From contig JBBILI010000007.1 of the NCBI GenBank assembly GCA_037445025.1, positions 95,432 through 159,431 of the forward strand: a stretch of 64,000 bases of DNA. The letters run 5' to 3'. Origin of the DNA: CAIQQQ01 sp037445025. GTDB taxonomy: Bacteria > Pseudomonadota > Alphaproteobacteria > Acetobacterales > Acetobacteraceae. A program made the position numbers and the translations under genes. Below, one piece after another: positions 8,280 through 18,509 of the stretch. Numbering within the stretch: the stretch's first letter is position 1; each line of letters opens with the position of its first letter. The notes below the pieces were generated by a model, which had not been told where the DNA came from, did no database searches, and saw only the letters and a list, made by a program, of their open reading frames with translations.

Positions 8280-8672
8280 TTACTCCGCCGCTGCTTCCTT
8301 CGGCGCCACAACATCCCGCGCACGCTCGGCGATACGCGCCGACTTGCCGCTGCGGCCGCGCAGATAATACAGCTTCGCGCGGCGCACATCGCCGCGGCGC
8401 ACGACGGCGATTTCGGCGATGGTCGGTGCGTAGAGCGGGAAGACGCGCTCCACACCTTCGCCATAGCTGATCTTGCGCACGGTGAAGTTGCTGTTGAGGC
8501 CCTTGTTCGAGCGGGCGATGCAGACGCCCTCGAAGTTCTGCACGCGGGTGCGTTCGCCTTCGACGACCTTGACGGCGACGCGCAGCGTGTCGCCGGGCTG
8601 GAAGACGGGGACGGGGCGTTCGGCGACGAGCTTGGCGATCGTCTCGGCCTCGTATTGCTGGATGATGTTCAT
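8280..8672 (-). CDS. rplS: 50S ribosomal protein L19
   Basis: L19 lies at the 30S-50S interface of the ribosome. The 130-residue product shows the family core: FQPGDTLRVAVKVVEGERTRVQNFEG, then FTVRKISYGEGVERVFPLY, SPxI-like APTIAEIAV, and RRGDVRRAKLYYLR, with an Ala-rich C-terminal tail. The start at 8672 overlaps the trmD stop in an ATGA arrangement. It is the last gene of the ffh-rpsP-rimM-trmD-rplS run. A longer in-frame ORF to 9497 is antisense-like, arginine-rich text from another frame of trmD and is rejected. Confidence 0.97.
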   Translation of the reverse strand: MNIIQQYEAETIAKLVAERPVPVFQPGDTLRVAVKVVEGERTRVQNFEGVCIARSNKGLNSNFTVRKISYGEGVERVFPLYAPTIAEIAVVRRGDVRRAKLYYLRGRSGKSARIAERARDVVAPKEAAAE

Positions 8673-9388
8673 GGGGTTGGTCCTTTCGCAGACACGATGG
8701 TGTGGGCGGCCCAGAGGTCGGGGCGGCGCTGTTGGGTGATGGTTTGGGACTGAAGGTGGCGCCAGGCGGCGATGGCCGCGTGGTTGCCGGACAGCAGGAT
8801 GTCGGGGACGGCGCGGCCGTTCCAGTCCGCGGGGCGGGTGTAGTGCGGGTATTCGAGGAGGCCGTGGGAGAAGCTTTCCTCGATGCCGCTTTCGACCGCG
8901 CCCATGACGCCGGGGAGGAGACGGACGCAGGCGTCGAGCAGGACGAGGGCTGCGGTTTCGCCGCCGGAGAGGACGTAGTCGCCGATGCTGATCTCGGACA
9001 TGGCCCGCGCGTCGATGACGCGTTGGTCGATGCCTTCGAAGCGGCCGCAGAGCAGGATGACGCCGGGGCCTGCTGCGAGTTCGGTGACGCGTTGCTGCGT
9101 CAGCGGCAGGCCGCGGGGGGTGAGGACGACGATTGGGCGATCGTCGGCCACGGCTGCGATGGCGGCGTCCAGCACGTCCGGGCGCATGACCATGCCGGCG
9201 CCGCCGCCGAAGGGGGTGTCGTCCACATTGCGGTGGCGGCCTTGGGCGTGGGCGCGGATGTCGTGGGCTTCCAGCGACCAGAGGCCGCGTTCCAGCGCGC
9301 GGCCGGCCAGCGACAGGCCGAGCGGACCGGGGAACATCTCGGGGAACAGGGTGAGGACGGTGGCGCGCCAGGGGGCGGGGGTCGTCAT
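8669..9388 (-). CDS. trmD: tRNA (guanine-N1-)-methyltransferase
   Basis: TrmD is the SPOUT-family enzyme that makes m1G37 in tRNAs, using S-adenosylmethionine, and prevents frameshifting. The 239 residues fit. WRATVLTLFPEMFPGPLG, HRNVDDTPFGGGAGMVMRPDV, LCGRFEGIDQRV and SIGDYVLSGGE are the knot and substrate signatures. The downstream YTRPADWNG is also conserved. It overlaps rimM by 4 bases at its start and rplS by 4 bases at its end, so the three genes are probably translationally coupled. Confidence 0.97.
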   Translation of the reverse strand: MTTPAPWRATVLTLFPEMFPGPLGLSLAGRALERGLWSLEAHDIRAHAQGRHRNVDDTPFGGGAGMVMRPDVLDAAIAAVADDRPIVVLTPRGLPLTQQRVTELAAGPGVILLCGRFEGIDQRVIDARAMSEISIGDYVLSGGETAALVLLDACVRLLPGVMGAVESGIEESFSHGLLEYPHYTRPADWNGRAVPDILLSGNHAAIAAWRHLQSQTITQQRRPDLWAAHTIVSAKGPTP

Positions 9389-9909
9389 TCGGCGGCCTCC
9401 GCTCTTGGTTCAACGATGATCTCGGACGGCGGTAGGATGGTGACTTTGCCGCCTTCGATGTCCACCAACGGCACGCAGGCCTTGGTGAAGGGCACAATCA
9501 ACGCGCCGATCTCCAGGCTGGTGCCGGCGCCGTAGTCGTGCACGGTGGTGATGCGGCCGAGCGCCCTGCCCTGCCCGTCGATCGCTTCCAGGCCGATGAG
9601 GTCGGCGAGGTAGAACTCGTCCTCTTCCACCGGGGGGAGTTTCGTGCGGGGGATGTAGAGGCGGGTGTTGACCAGGGCCTGGGCCGCTTCGCGCGTCGTG
9701 ACGGGTGTGCGTCGACCTTCGATGATCTGGAAGAGCTCGGCGATGCCTTCGCTTTTCCATTTCAGCCGGAAGCGCCGGCCGCGATCATCGTCGAGCACGC
9801 CGTAGCTCGGCAGGGCCGTGGGGTCGGCGGTGTAGCTGTGCACGTGCACGAGCCCCCGCACGCCATGCGGCCTGCCGATCACGCCCATCAGGATGCGCTC
9901 TTGTGGCAT
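9385..9909 (-). CDS. rimM: Ribosome maturation factor RimM
   Basis: RimM helps assemble the 30S head and binds S19. The 174 residues begin with the typical ILMGVIGRPHGVRGLVHVHSY strand-turn of the RimM N-domain; the C-terminal PRC-barrel-like part carries EDEFYLADLIGLEA. It follows rpsP after 9 bases and overlaps trmD by 4. Gene order matches the conserved bacterial rpsP-rimM-trmD-rplS operon. Confidence 0.96.
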   Translation of the reverse strand: MPQERILMGVIGRPHGVRGLVHVHSYTADPTALPSYGVLDDDRGRRFRLKWKSEGIAELFQIIEGRRTPVTTREAAQALVNTRLYIPRTKLPPVEEDEFYLADLIGLEAIDGQGRALGRITTVHDYGAGTSLEIGALIVPFTKACVPLVDIEGGKVTILPPSEIIVEPRAEAAE

Positions 9910-9918
9910 TCTGTCCGA

Positions 9919-10254
9919 TCAGCCGCCCGCTGCGGCCTTGGCGCGTTCCTGCGCCTTCTTCTTCGGGGCCGACTGGATCGGCTGCTCGTGCCAGGTGGGC
10001 ATCGGGATCAGGCCGGCATTGCCGAGGAAGCGGGCGACGCGGTCGGTGGCGACGGCGCCTTCGCTCACCCAGTGGGTGATGCGGTCGTTGATGAGGCGGA
10101 CGCGCTCGGCGTGGTCGGCGGGGAGCATGGGGTTGTAGCTGCCGACGCGCTCGATGAACCGGCCGTCGCGCGGGCTGCGGCTGTCGGCGACGACGATGTG
10201 GTAGTACGGACGCTTCTTGGCGCCGGCGCGGGCGAGGCGGATCTTAAGACCCAT
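9919..10254 (-). CDS. rpsP: 30S ribosomal protein S16
   Basis: S16 is a primary 30S assembly protein. The 111 residues start MGLKIRLARAGAKKRPYYHIV and continue with ADSRSPRDGRFIERVGSYNPM, both highly conserved. The C-terminal extension (about residues 85-111, rich in Lys and Ala) is common in alphaproteobacteria. It sits 27 bases after ffh and 9 bases before rimM on the minus strand. Confidence 0.97.
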   Translation of the reverse strand: MGLKIRLARAGAKKRPYYHIVVADSRSPRDGRFIERVGSYNPMLPADHAERVRLINDRITHWVSEGAVATDRVARFLGNAGLIPMPTWHEQPIQSAPKKKAQERAKAAAGG

Positions 10255-10281
10255 GGTGTTCAGTCTCCGTGGTGTTCGATA

Positions 10282-11661
<1,380 letters not shown>

Positions 11662-11853
11662 GGGTGGCAGATCCTCAACAGAATATGCGCCGCTGCGCGA
11701 ACACTCGCGGAGCGACGGAAATAGGGGGGCGGTATGGGCTTGGGGGGCTTGGGTGTCAAGGGTCATGCGGGTGGGGCGGTGGCGGCGCGCGTGCTGCCCC
11801 TCCTGCGGGACTGCCGCTTCCCGGCGGTGGTTTTGGGGCTTATGTAGGACGGC

Positions 11854-14334
11854 ATGATGGGAACATTGCCGGAACTCTTTCTGCGCTGGTTCGACGGCCG
11901 CAGCTGGGCGCCGCGGCCGCATCAGCTGGCGGTGTTGGAGGCGGCGCAGGCAGGGCAGAGCGTGCTGCTGATCGCACCCACCGGTGGGGGCAAGACTCTG
12001 GCGGGGTTTCTGCCGACCTTGGTGGAGCTGGCGGACGCGCCGCAGGAGGGTCTGCATACGCTCTATGTCAGTCCGCTGAAGGCGCTTTCGGCGGATGTGG
12101 CGCGCAACCTGACGGCGCCGGTGTCGGAGATGGGGCTTGCGCTTTCCGTCGAGACCCGGAGTGGGGACACGACGCAGGAGAAACGTCGGAAACAGAAGGA
12201 ACAGCCGCCGAACATTCTGCTGACCACGCCGGAGAGCCTGGCGGTGCTGATTTCGCAGCCGGAGGCGGCGGCGTTCTTTGCCACGCTGCGGCGGGTGGTG
12301 ATCGATGAGGCGCATGCCCTGGCCGGGACCAAGCGGGGGGATCAGCTGGCGCTGGGCCTGGCGCGGCTTGCCGTTCTCGCACCGGGGCTGCAGCGGATCG
12401 GGCTGTCGGCGACGGTGGCGCATCGGGAGGCGATCCGGGCCTATGTGGCGCCGGACGCGCGGATCATCGAGATGGCCGGCGGGGCGCCGCCTGAGATCGG
12501 CATGATCCTGCCGCAGGGGCGGCTGCCGTGGTCGGGGCATATGGGGCTGTTCTCGGCGCCGGACATTCTGCAGGCGATTTCGGCGGCGCGGATGACGATC
12601 GTGTTCGTCAACACCCGCGCCCAGGCGGAGCTGATGTTTCAGGAGCTGTGGCGGCTCAATGCGAAGACGCTGCCGATCGCCATTCATCACGGCTCGCTGG
12701 AGATGGCGCAGCGGCTGCGGGTGGAGGCGGCGATGTCGGCCGGGAGCCTGCGGGCGGTGGTGGCGACGTCGTCGCTGGATCTGGGGATCGACTGGGGCGG
12801 GGTGGACCAGGTGCTGCAGGTTGGGGCGCCGAAAGGCGTGTCGCGTCTGTTGCAGCGCGTGGGGCGGGCCAATCATCGGATGGATGAGGCCAGCCGGGCG
12901 ATTCTGGTGCCGGCGAACCGGTTCGAGGTGCTGGAATGCGAGGCGGCGATTGCAGGCGTGGCGGCGAGCGAACTTGATGGCGATGCGCCGCGGCCGGGGG
13001 GGCTCGATGTGCTGGCGCAGCATATTCTCGGCTGCGCCTGTGCGGCGCCGTTTCATCCGGATGCGCTGTACGGCGAGATCGTGCAGGCGGCGCCTTATGC
13101 CGGGCTGAGCCGCGCGGATTTCGATGCCACGCTCGAATTCGTGGAGAACGGCGGCTACGCGCTGCAGGCCTATGACCAGTATCGCAAGCTGTTCCGCGAT
13201 TCCGAGGGGATGATGAACATCCGCTCCGAGCAGGTGCGCCGGCTGCACCGGATGAACATCGGCACCATCGTCGAGGCGCCGACGCTGAAGGTGCGTTATG
13301 CCGGACGTGGTGGCGGCGCCCTCGGCGAGATCGAGGAGTATTTCGTGGGCATGCTGGTGCCCGGCGACACCTTCATCTTTGCCGGGCGGCTGCTGCGCTT
13401 CGTGCGGCTGCGCGAGACCACCGTGGAGGTGATCGATGGCGGCAGCGGCGAGCCGAAGGTGCCGGCCTATGCCGGCGGGCGGATGCCGCTGACCACCAAT
13501 CTCGCTGCGCGTGTGCGGGCGCTGCTCAACACGCCGGCGCTGTGGCAGGATTTTCCCGAGCCGGTGCGCGAGTGGCTCGATCTGCAGCTGACGCGCTCGG
13601 TGATGCCCGGGCGGGATGATCTGCTGGTGGAGATCTTTCCGCGCGGGGATCGCTGGTATCTCGTGGCCTACTGCTTCGAGGGGCGCAACGCGCATCAGAC
13701 GCTGGGCATGCTGGTGACGCGGCGGATGGAGCGGATGGGGCTGCAGCCGCTGGGGTTTGTCGCGACCGATTACGTGCTGGGGGTGTGGAGCGCGGTGGAG
13801 CCGCGCGATCTCGACCTTCTGTTCGAGCAGGACATGCTGGGCGAGGATCTGGAGGCGTGGATGGATGAGAGCTCCATGCTGAAGCGCACGTTTCGCAACG
13901 TGGCGGTGATTGCCGGACTCATCGCGCGCCACTATCCAGGCCAGGACAAGAACAGGCGCCAGGTGACCGTGAATTCCGATCTGATCTTCGAGGTGCTGCG
14001 CAAGCACCAGCCCGGCCATATCCTGCTGCGCGCGACGCGGGAGGATGCGGCGCGCGGGCTGATCGATCTTGGGCGGATCGCCGAGATGCTGGGGCGGGTG
14101 AAGGGGCGGGTGCGGCCACAGCGTCTCAGCCGGGTCAGTCCGCTGGCGGTGCCGGTGCTGCTGGAGATCGGGCGGGAGAATGTGCGCACCGAAGGGTCGG
14201 ACGAGGCGCTGCTCGAGGAGGCGGCGCTGATCGCCGAGGCGACCGGGGCGGCCGAGCCGCCGCCGTTCCGGCCGCAGCGGCTGCAGACGACGTATCGCCC
14301 GAAGAAGCCGGCGCAGGGGAGCCTGTTCGGATGA
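11854..14334 (+). CDS. Ligase-associated DEXH-box DNA helicase (Lhr type)
   Basis: This 826-residue superfamily 2 helicase matches the smaller Lhr type found with bacterial ATP-dependent ligases and thought to act in DNA repair. Motif I is APTGGGKTLAGF at about 41-52, motif II is DEAH at 151-154, and motif III is GLSATV. The second RecA domain has VATSSLDLGIDWGGVDQV and LLQRVGRANHR. The C-terminal half is the Lhr-specific part and ends RPKKPAQGSLFG. It diverges from ffh across 192 bases and overlaps the next gene by 4 bases. The ligase and the beta-CASP exonuclease that usually complete this operon are not in the window. Confidence 0.93.
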   Translation: MMGTLPELFLRWFDGRSWAPRPHQLAVLEAAQAGQSVLLIAPTGGGKTLAGFLPTLVELADAPQEGLHTLYVSPLKALSADVARNLTAPVSEMGLALSVETRSGDTTQEKRRKQKEQPPNILLTTPESLAVLISQPEAAAFFATLRRVVIDEAHALAGTKRGDQLALGLARLAVLAPGLQRIGLSATVAHREAIRAYVAPDARIIEMAGGAPPEIGMILPQGRLPWSGHMGLFSAPDILQAISAARMTIVFVNTRAQAELMFQELWRLNAKTLPIAIHHGSLEMAQRLRVEAAMSAGSLRAVVATSSLDLGIDWGGVDQVLQVGAPKGVSRLLQRVGRANHRMDEASRAILVPANRFEVLECEAAIAGVAASELDGDAPRPGGLDVLAQHILGCACAAPFHPDALYGEIVQAAPYAGLSRADFDATLEFVENGGYALQAYDQYRKLFRDSEGMMNIRSEQVRRLHRMNIGTIVEAPTLKVRYAGRGGGALGEIEEYFVGMLVPGDTFIFAGRLLRFVRLRETTVEVIDGGSGEPKVPAYAGGRMPLTTNLAARVRALLNTPALWQDFPEPVREWLDLQLTRSVMPGRDDLLVEIFPRGDRWYLVAYCFEGRNAHQTLGMLVTRRMERMGLQPLGFVATDYVLGVWSAVEPRDLDLLFEQDMLGEDLEAWMDESSMLKRTFRNVAVIAGLIARHYPGQDKNRRQVTVNSDLIFEVLRKHQPGHILLRATREDAARGLIDLGRIAEMLGRVKGRVRPQRLSRVSPLAVPVLLEIGRENVRTEGSDEALLEEAALIAEATGAAEPPPFRPQRLQTTYRPKKPAQGSLFG

Positions 14335-15044
14335 CCGCGGCCCCCATCCATCTCGCCGGCGAGCGGCTGCAGCTTGATCCCGCCGGCGCGCTGCACTGGC
14401 CGGCGCAGCGGCTGCTGGTGGTGGCGGATCTGCATTTCGAGAAAGGCACCGCGGCGGCGGCGCGCGGGCAGCTGGTGCCGCCATGGGACACGCGCGAGAC
14501 GCTGGCCATTCTGGCCGGGCTGATCCGCAAATACGGGCCGCGCACCGTGGTGGCGCTGGGCGACAGTTTTCACGATGCGCGGGGTGCGGCCCGGCTGCAG
14601 GAGCGGGATCAGGCGCAGCTGCTGGCGCTGGGGCGGGAGACGCGGTTTCTCTGGGTGCTCGGCAATCATGATCCGACCGCCCCTGAGGGGTTGCCGGGTG
14701 AGGCCGTGGCCGAGCATCGGCAGGGGCCGCTGACGTTTCGGCATGAGGCCACGCCCGGCCGGGTGATGGGGGAGCTGTCCGGGCATTTCCATCCCAAGGC
14801 CAGTGTGGCCGTGCGCGGGGCGATGGTGACGCGGCCGTGCTTTGTCACCGATGGCTACCGGATCATGCTGCCGGCGATCGGCGCCTATACCGGCGGGCTC
14901 GATGCGCGCGATCCCGCCATCGCCGGGCTGTTTCCGCGCGGCGGGCGGATGTTCCTGGTGGGGCGGGAGCGGCTGTACAGTTTTCCGTTCGCGGCCAGCC
15001 GGGTGCGGGCGCAGCCATTGCCGGGCGAGGGGCTGCGCATCTAG
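14331..15044 (+). CDS. pdeM: Ligase-associated endonuclease PdeM (metallophosphoesterase)
   Basis: At 237 residues this calcineurin-like enzyme has the metal motifs VADLHFEKG (Asp, His), ALGDSFHD (Asp) and LGNHDP (Asn-His-Asp), plus SGHFHPKA for the C-terminal His pair. PdeM-type proteins accompany the Lhr helicase in a presumed DNA-damage set. The ATGA overlap with the helicase gene supports joint expression. The photolyase follows after 50 bases, so the repair theme continues downstream. Confidence 0.92.
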   Translation: MTAAPIHLAGERLQLDPAGALHWPAQRLLVVADLHFEKGTAAAARGQLVPPWDTRETLAILAGLIRKYGPRTVVALGDSFHDARGAARLQERDQAQLLALGRETRFLWVLGNHDPTAPEGLPGEAVAEHRQGPLTFRHEATPGRVMGELSGHFHPKASVAVRGAMVTRPCFVTDGYRIMLPAIGAYTGGLDARDPAIAGLFPRGGRMFLVGRERLYSFPFAASRVRAQPLPGEGLRI

Positions 15045-15094
15045 TTTCCGACCGCTCCCGTATCGTCGGGGACCAGGAGAGTCCGATTCTGCCC

Positions 15095-16465
15095 ATGCCC
15101 CCCGTTCTGCTGTGGTTTCGCCGTGATCTGCGCCTGACCGACAACGCCGCCCTGGCGGCGGCGATGGTGGGTGGGCGGCCGGTGATTCCGGTGTTCGTGC
15201 TCGATGAGCACACCGGCGGCGCCTGGGCGCCGGGGGCTGCGAGCCGGTGGTGGCTGCATCACAGCCTGGCGGCGCTGGGGGCGGATCTGGCGCGGCGCGG
15301 GTCTGGCCTGGTGCTGCGGCGGGGGCCGTTCGCCACCATCCTGCCGCAGCTGATGGCCGAGACCGGGGCGGTCGAGATCCATACCGGCGAGGCCGTGGAG
15401 CCCTGGGCGCGGCGGGTGATCGACGGGCTGGCGCGGCAGCTCCCGATCCGCCGGCATCGGACCGCGCTGCTGTTCGACCCGGAGGCGATCCGCACGCAGA
15501 GCGGCACACCTTATGGTGTGTTCACGCCTTACAGCCGGGCGTGCCGCAAGGCGTATGCGCCGCACCCTGCCCTGCCGGCGCCCGCGCGGATCGCCTCCCC
15601 GGCCCTGCCGCGCAGCGAGACGCTGGCGGAGTGGACGCTGTTGCCGACCCGGCCGGACTGGGCAGGCGGGCTGCGGGCCGCGCATATGCCGGGCGAGGCC
15701 GGGGCGGCGGCGCGGCTGGCGGCGTTTCTGCCGCGCATGGCGGGCTATGACGACGCGCGCAACCTGCCGGCGCGGCCCGGAACCTCGATGCTGTCGCCGC
15801 ATCTGGCCTGGGGCGAGATCTCGCCCGCCACGCTGTGGGCGGCGGCCGAAGCCGTGGGCGGCAAGGGGGCGGAGGTGTTCCAGTCCGAGCTGCTGTGGCG
15901 GGAGTTCTCGGCCAATCTGCTGTGGCATTTTCCGGCGTTGCCGGACGCGCCGCTGAAGCCGGCCTATGCGGCGTTCCCGTGGCGAGAGGACGCGACGGCG
16001 CTGCGCGCCTGGCAGCGCGGGCGGACGGGGATTCCGATCGTCGATGCCGGGATGCGCCAGCTTTGGCAGACCGGGTGGATGCACAACCGGGTGCGCATGA
16101 TCGTGGCGAGCTTTCTCATCAAGCACCTGCTGCTGCCATGGCAGAGCGGCGAGCGCTGGTTCTGGGACTGTCTGGTGGATGCCGAGCTCGCGGCCAACGC
16201 GGCGTCCTGGCAGTGGGTGGCGGGGTCGGGCGCGGATGCGGCGCCGTTCTTTCGCATCTTCAACCCGGTGCTGCAGGGGCAGAAATTCGACCCGGACGGC
16301 ACCTATGTCCGTCGGTATGTGCCGGAGCTGGGAACACTGCCACAGAAGCACATCCACGCACCGTGGGAGGCGCCGTTCCCGCCACGCGACTATCCCGCGC
16401 CGATCGTCGATCTGGCGTTCGGACGCAGCCGGGCCCTGGCAGCTTTGCAAACCATCACGAAGTGA
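15095..16465 (+). CDS. phrB: Deoxyribodipyrimidine photolyase (class I CPD photolyase)
   Basis: The 456-residue enzyme repairs cyclobutane pyrimidine dimers using blue light, with FAD and an antenna chromophore. The N-terminal Rossmann domain starts VLLWFRRDLRLTDN. The FAD domain has GTSMLSPHLAWGE, FQSELLWREF, GIPIVDAGMRQLW and TGWMHNRVRM. The segment SWQWVAGSGADAAPFFRIFNP lines the flavin pocket. The ATG at 15095 is chosen because LLWFRRD starts a few residues later in the family; AGGAG lies about 15 bases upstream. A longer frame from 14837 has no homology. The next gene starts 5 bases after the stop, which links it to the fatty-acid cluster. Confidence 0.95.
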   Translation: MPPVLLWFRRDLRLTDNAALAAAMVGGRPVIPVFVLDEHTGGAWAPGAASRWWLHHSLAALGADLARRGSGLVLRRGPFATILPQLMAETGAVEIHTGEAVEPWARRVIDGLARQLPIRRHRTALLFDPEAIRTQSGTPYGVFTPYSRACRKAYAPHPALPAPARIASPALPRSETLAEWTLLPTRPDWAGGLRAAHMPGEAGAAARLAAFLPRMAGYDDARNLPARPGTSMLSPHLAWGEISPATLWAAAEAVGGKGAEVFQSELLWREFSANLLWHFPALPDAPLKPAYAAFPWREDATALRAWQRGRTGIPIVDAGMRQLWQTGWMHNRVRMIVASFLIKHLLLPWQSGERWFWDCLVDAELAANAASWQWVAGSGADAAPFFRIFNPVLQGQKFDPDGTYVRRYVPELGTLPQKHIHAPWEAPFPPRDYPAPIVDLAFGRSRALAALQTITK

Positions 16466-16470
16466 AAGAC

Positions 16471-17757
16471 ATGACCGAAAAACCTCGCCTTGCTGTCATC
16501 GGCGCCGGGATCTCCGGGCTGTCAGCCGCCTGGCTGGCGCGTGAGGCGTTCGATGTGACGCTGTACGAGGCGGAACCGCGGGCGGGCGGGCATGCCGACA
16601 CGCAGCTTGTGGCGGTCGATGGCGAGAAGGTCGCGGTCGATACCGGGTTCATTGTCTACAACGCGCTGAACTATCCCAATCTGGTGGGGCTGTTCGCGCA
16701 GCTCGGCATCAGGACGATTCCGACCGACATGTCGTTCGGGGTCTCGATCGGCCAGGGGCGGCTGGAATATGCCGGCGGCGAGCTGGCGCAGATGTTCGCG
16801 CAGAAGCGCAACGTGCTGCGGCCGCGGTTCTGGTCGATGGTGTCGGACATTCTGCGCTTCTACCGCTCGGCCCCTGCCCTGCTGGCGGCCGATGGCAAGC
16901 AGTCGCTGGGGGAGTGGCTGGCGGCGAACAAGTACGGCGCGCCGTTTGTCGAGGATCATATCCTGCCGATGGGGGCGGCGATCTGGTCGGCCTCGGTGGA
17001 GGGGATGCGGGCGTTTCCGGCGCGGCATTTCGCGCGGTTCTTTCACAATCACGGACTGCTGAAGCTGACCGACCGGCCGGCCTGGCGGACGGTGGAGGGC
17101 GGCAGCCGGCATTATGTGGCCCGCGTGGTGGCAGATCTGGCGGATGTGCGGCTCGGTGCGGCCGTGCTCGGTGTCAGCCGCACCGAGGCGGGCGCGATCG
17201 TCTACAGCCAGCAGGGCCGGGAGCGCTTCGACAAGGTCATCTTTGCCTGTCATGCCGACCAGACGCTGGGGCTGATCGACCAGCCGACGCAGGAGGAGCG
17301 TGACGTGCTCGGCGCCTTCCGGTTTCAGGACAATCTGGCGGTGCTGCACACCGACGATCGCCTGATGCCGGTGCGGCGCGGGGTGTGGTCGGCGTGGAAC
17401 TATCTGTCGGATGGGGCGCAGGATCATGGCCAGGATGTCAGTGTCACCTACTGGATGAACCGGCTGCAGTCGCTGGAGACGAAATCGCCGCTGCTGGTCT
17501 CGCTCAATCCGCTGCGCGCGCCCGATCCGGCCAAGGTGCTGCTGACCAGGCATTACACGCATCCGCAGTTCGACGCGGCGGCGATGGACGCGCAGGAGCG
17601 GCTGCCTTCGATCCAGGGTGTGGACCGGCTGTATTTCGCCGGCGCCTGGACGTGCTGGGGGTTCCATGAGGACGGCATCGCCTCGGCGGTGAAGGTGGCG
17701 AAGCTGCTGGGGCTGACGCCACCGTGGGAGGCCGCCGTCGAGCGGAGTGCCGCATGA
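16471..17757 (+). CDS. FAD-dependent oxidoreductase (NAD/FAD-binding amine-oxidase fold)
   Basis: The 428-residue protein begins with a dinucleotide-binding motif, VIGAGISGLSAAWLA, and an acidic strand end LYEAEPRAGGHADT, and closes with FAGAWTCWGFHEDGIASAV, a flavin-contact region. Proteins of this type lie beside DUF1365 and cyclopropane-fatty-acid synthase genes in many proteobacteria. They are suspected to desaturate or oxidise acyl chains, but the reaction is unproven here. It sits between phrB (5-base gap) and DUF1365 (ATGA overlap). No signal peptide is seen. Confidence 0.88.
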   Translation: MTEKPRLAVIGAGISGLSAAWLAREAFDVTLYEAEPRAGGHADTQLVAVDGEKVAVDTGFIVYNALNYPNLVGLFAQLGIRTIPTDMSFGVSIGQGRLEYAGGELAQMFAQKRNVLRPRFWSMVSDILRFYRSAPALLAADGKQSLGEWLAANKYGAPFVEDHILPMGAAIWSASVEGMRAFPARHFARFFHNHGLLKLTDRPAWRTVEGGSRHYVARVVADLADVRLGAAVLGVSRTEAGAIVYSQQGRERFDKVIFACHADQTLGLIDQPTQEERDVLGAFRFQDNLAVLHTDDRLMPVRRGVWSAWNYLSDGAQDHGQDVSVTYWMNRLQSLETKSPLLVSLNPLRAPDPAKVLLTRHYTHPQFDAAAMDAQERLPSIQGVDRLYFAGAWTCWGFHEDGIASAVKVAKLLGLTPPWEAAVERSAA

Positions 17758-18509
17758 GCGTTCTGCTGCATGCGGGCACCACCAGCCATGTGCGGCACAC
17801 GCCGTTCGTGCACAAATTCAGCTACCGGATGTGGATGCTGTCGGTCGATCTGGACCAGGTCGCGGAGACCCGGCTGTTCCGGCGCAACCGGGCGGGTGTG
17901 GTGTCGCTGCACGATGCCGATCATGGGCCGCGCGACGGCTCGGCGCTGCGGCCCTGGGTGGAGGCGCATCTGGCGCGCATGCGTCTGGACGCGTTCGCCG
18001 CGCGTATCCGCTTCATGGTCATTCCCCGCGTGTTCGGTTACGCGTTCAACCCGATCGCCCTCTTCACCTGCCACGATGCGGCGGGCACATTGGGCGCTGT
18101 CATCCACCAGGTGAAGAACACGTTCGGCGATCAGACGGCCTATGTCCTGCCCGTGGTCACAGAGAACCGCACGATCCGCCAGGCCACGGCCAAGCGGATG
18201 CATGTCTCGCCGTTCTTTGACATGCAGGGCGGCTACCGCTTCGCCTTCAACGATCCTGCGGCCGACGACTTCCGCTTCACCATCCGCTATGGTGCGGAGC
18301 AAGAGCCGCGGATGACGGCGTCCATGCATCTGCAGACGCGGCCTCTGACGGATGGCGCTCTGGCCCGGCTGTTGCTGGCCATGCCGCTGATGCCAGCCAA
18401 AGTCTTTGCCGCCATCCATTGGGAGGCGCTGCGCCTGAAGCTGAAAGGGGCGCGCTACCATCCCGTGCCCGATCCTGTCCTTGACCCCATCACCGGAACC
18501 CACGCATGA
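17754..18509 (+). CDS. DUF1365 family protein
   Basis: The 251-residue product has the DUF1365 pattern: TSHVRHTPFVHKFSYRMWMLSVDLD near the start, RFMVIPRVFGYAFNPIALFTC in the middle, EVKNTFGD-like HQVKNTFGDQTAYVLP, and RMHVSPFFDMQGGYRF. The biochemical function is unknown to me. Its constant partners are the FAD oxidoreductase before it and the cyclopropane synthase after it, each overlapping by 4 bases. That argues for one lipid-modification pathway. Confidence 0.9.
   Translation: MSVLLHAGTTSHVRHTPFVHKFSYRMWMLSVDLDQVAETRLFRRNRAGVVSLHDADHGPRDGSALRPWVEAHLARMRLDAFAARIRFMVIPRVFGYAFNPIALFTCHDAAGTLGAVIHQVKNTFGDQTAYVLPVVTENRTIRQATAKRMHVSPFFDMQGGYRFAFNDPAADDFRFTIRYGAEQEPRMTASMHLQTRPLTDGALARLLLAMPLMPAKVFAAIHWEALRLKLKGARYHPVPDPVLDPITGTHA

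Noticed and set aside
6752..8470. A 572-codon plus-strand frame opposite leuC
   Set aside because: Gly/Asp/Val/Ala-rich antisense artefact; leuC motifs are intact on the other strand.
5000..9500. Long Arg-rich minus-strand frames inside leuB, leuC and trmD
   Set aside because: They are alternative frames of the real genes with no family motifs.
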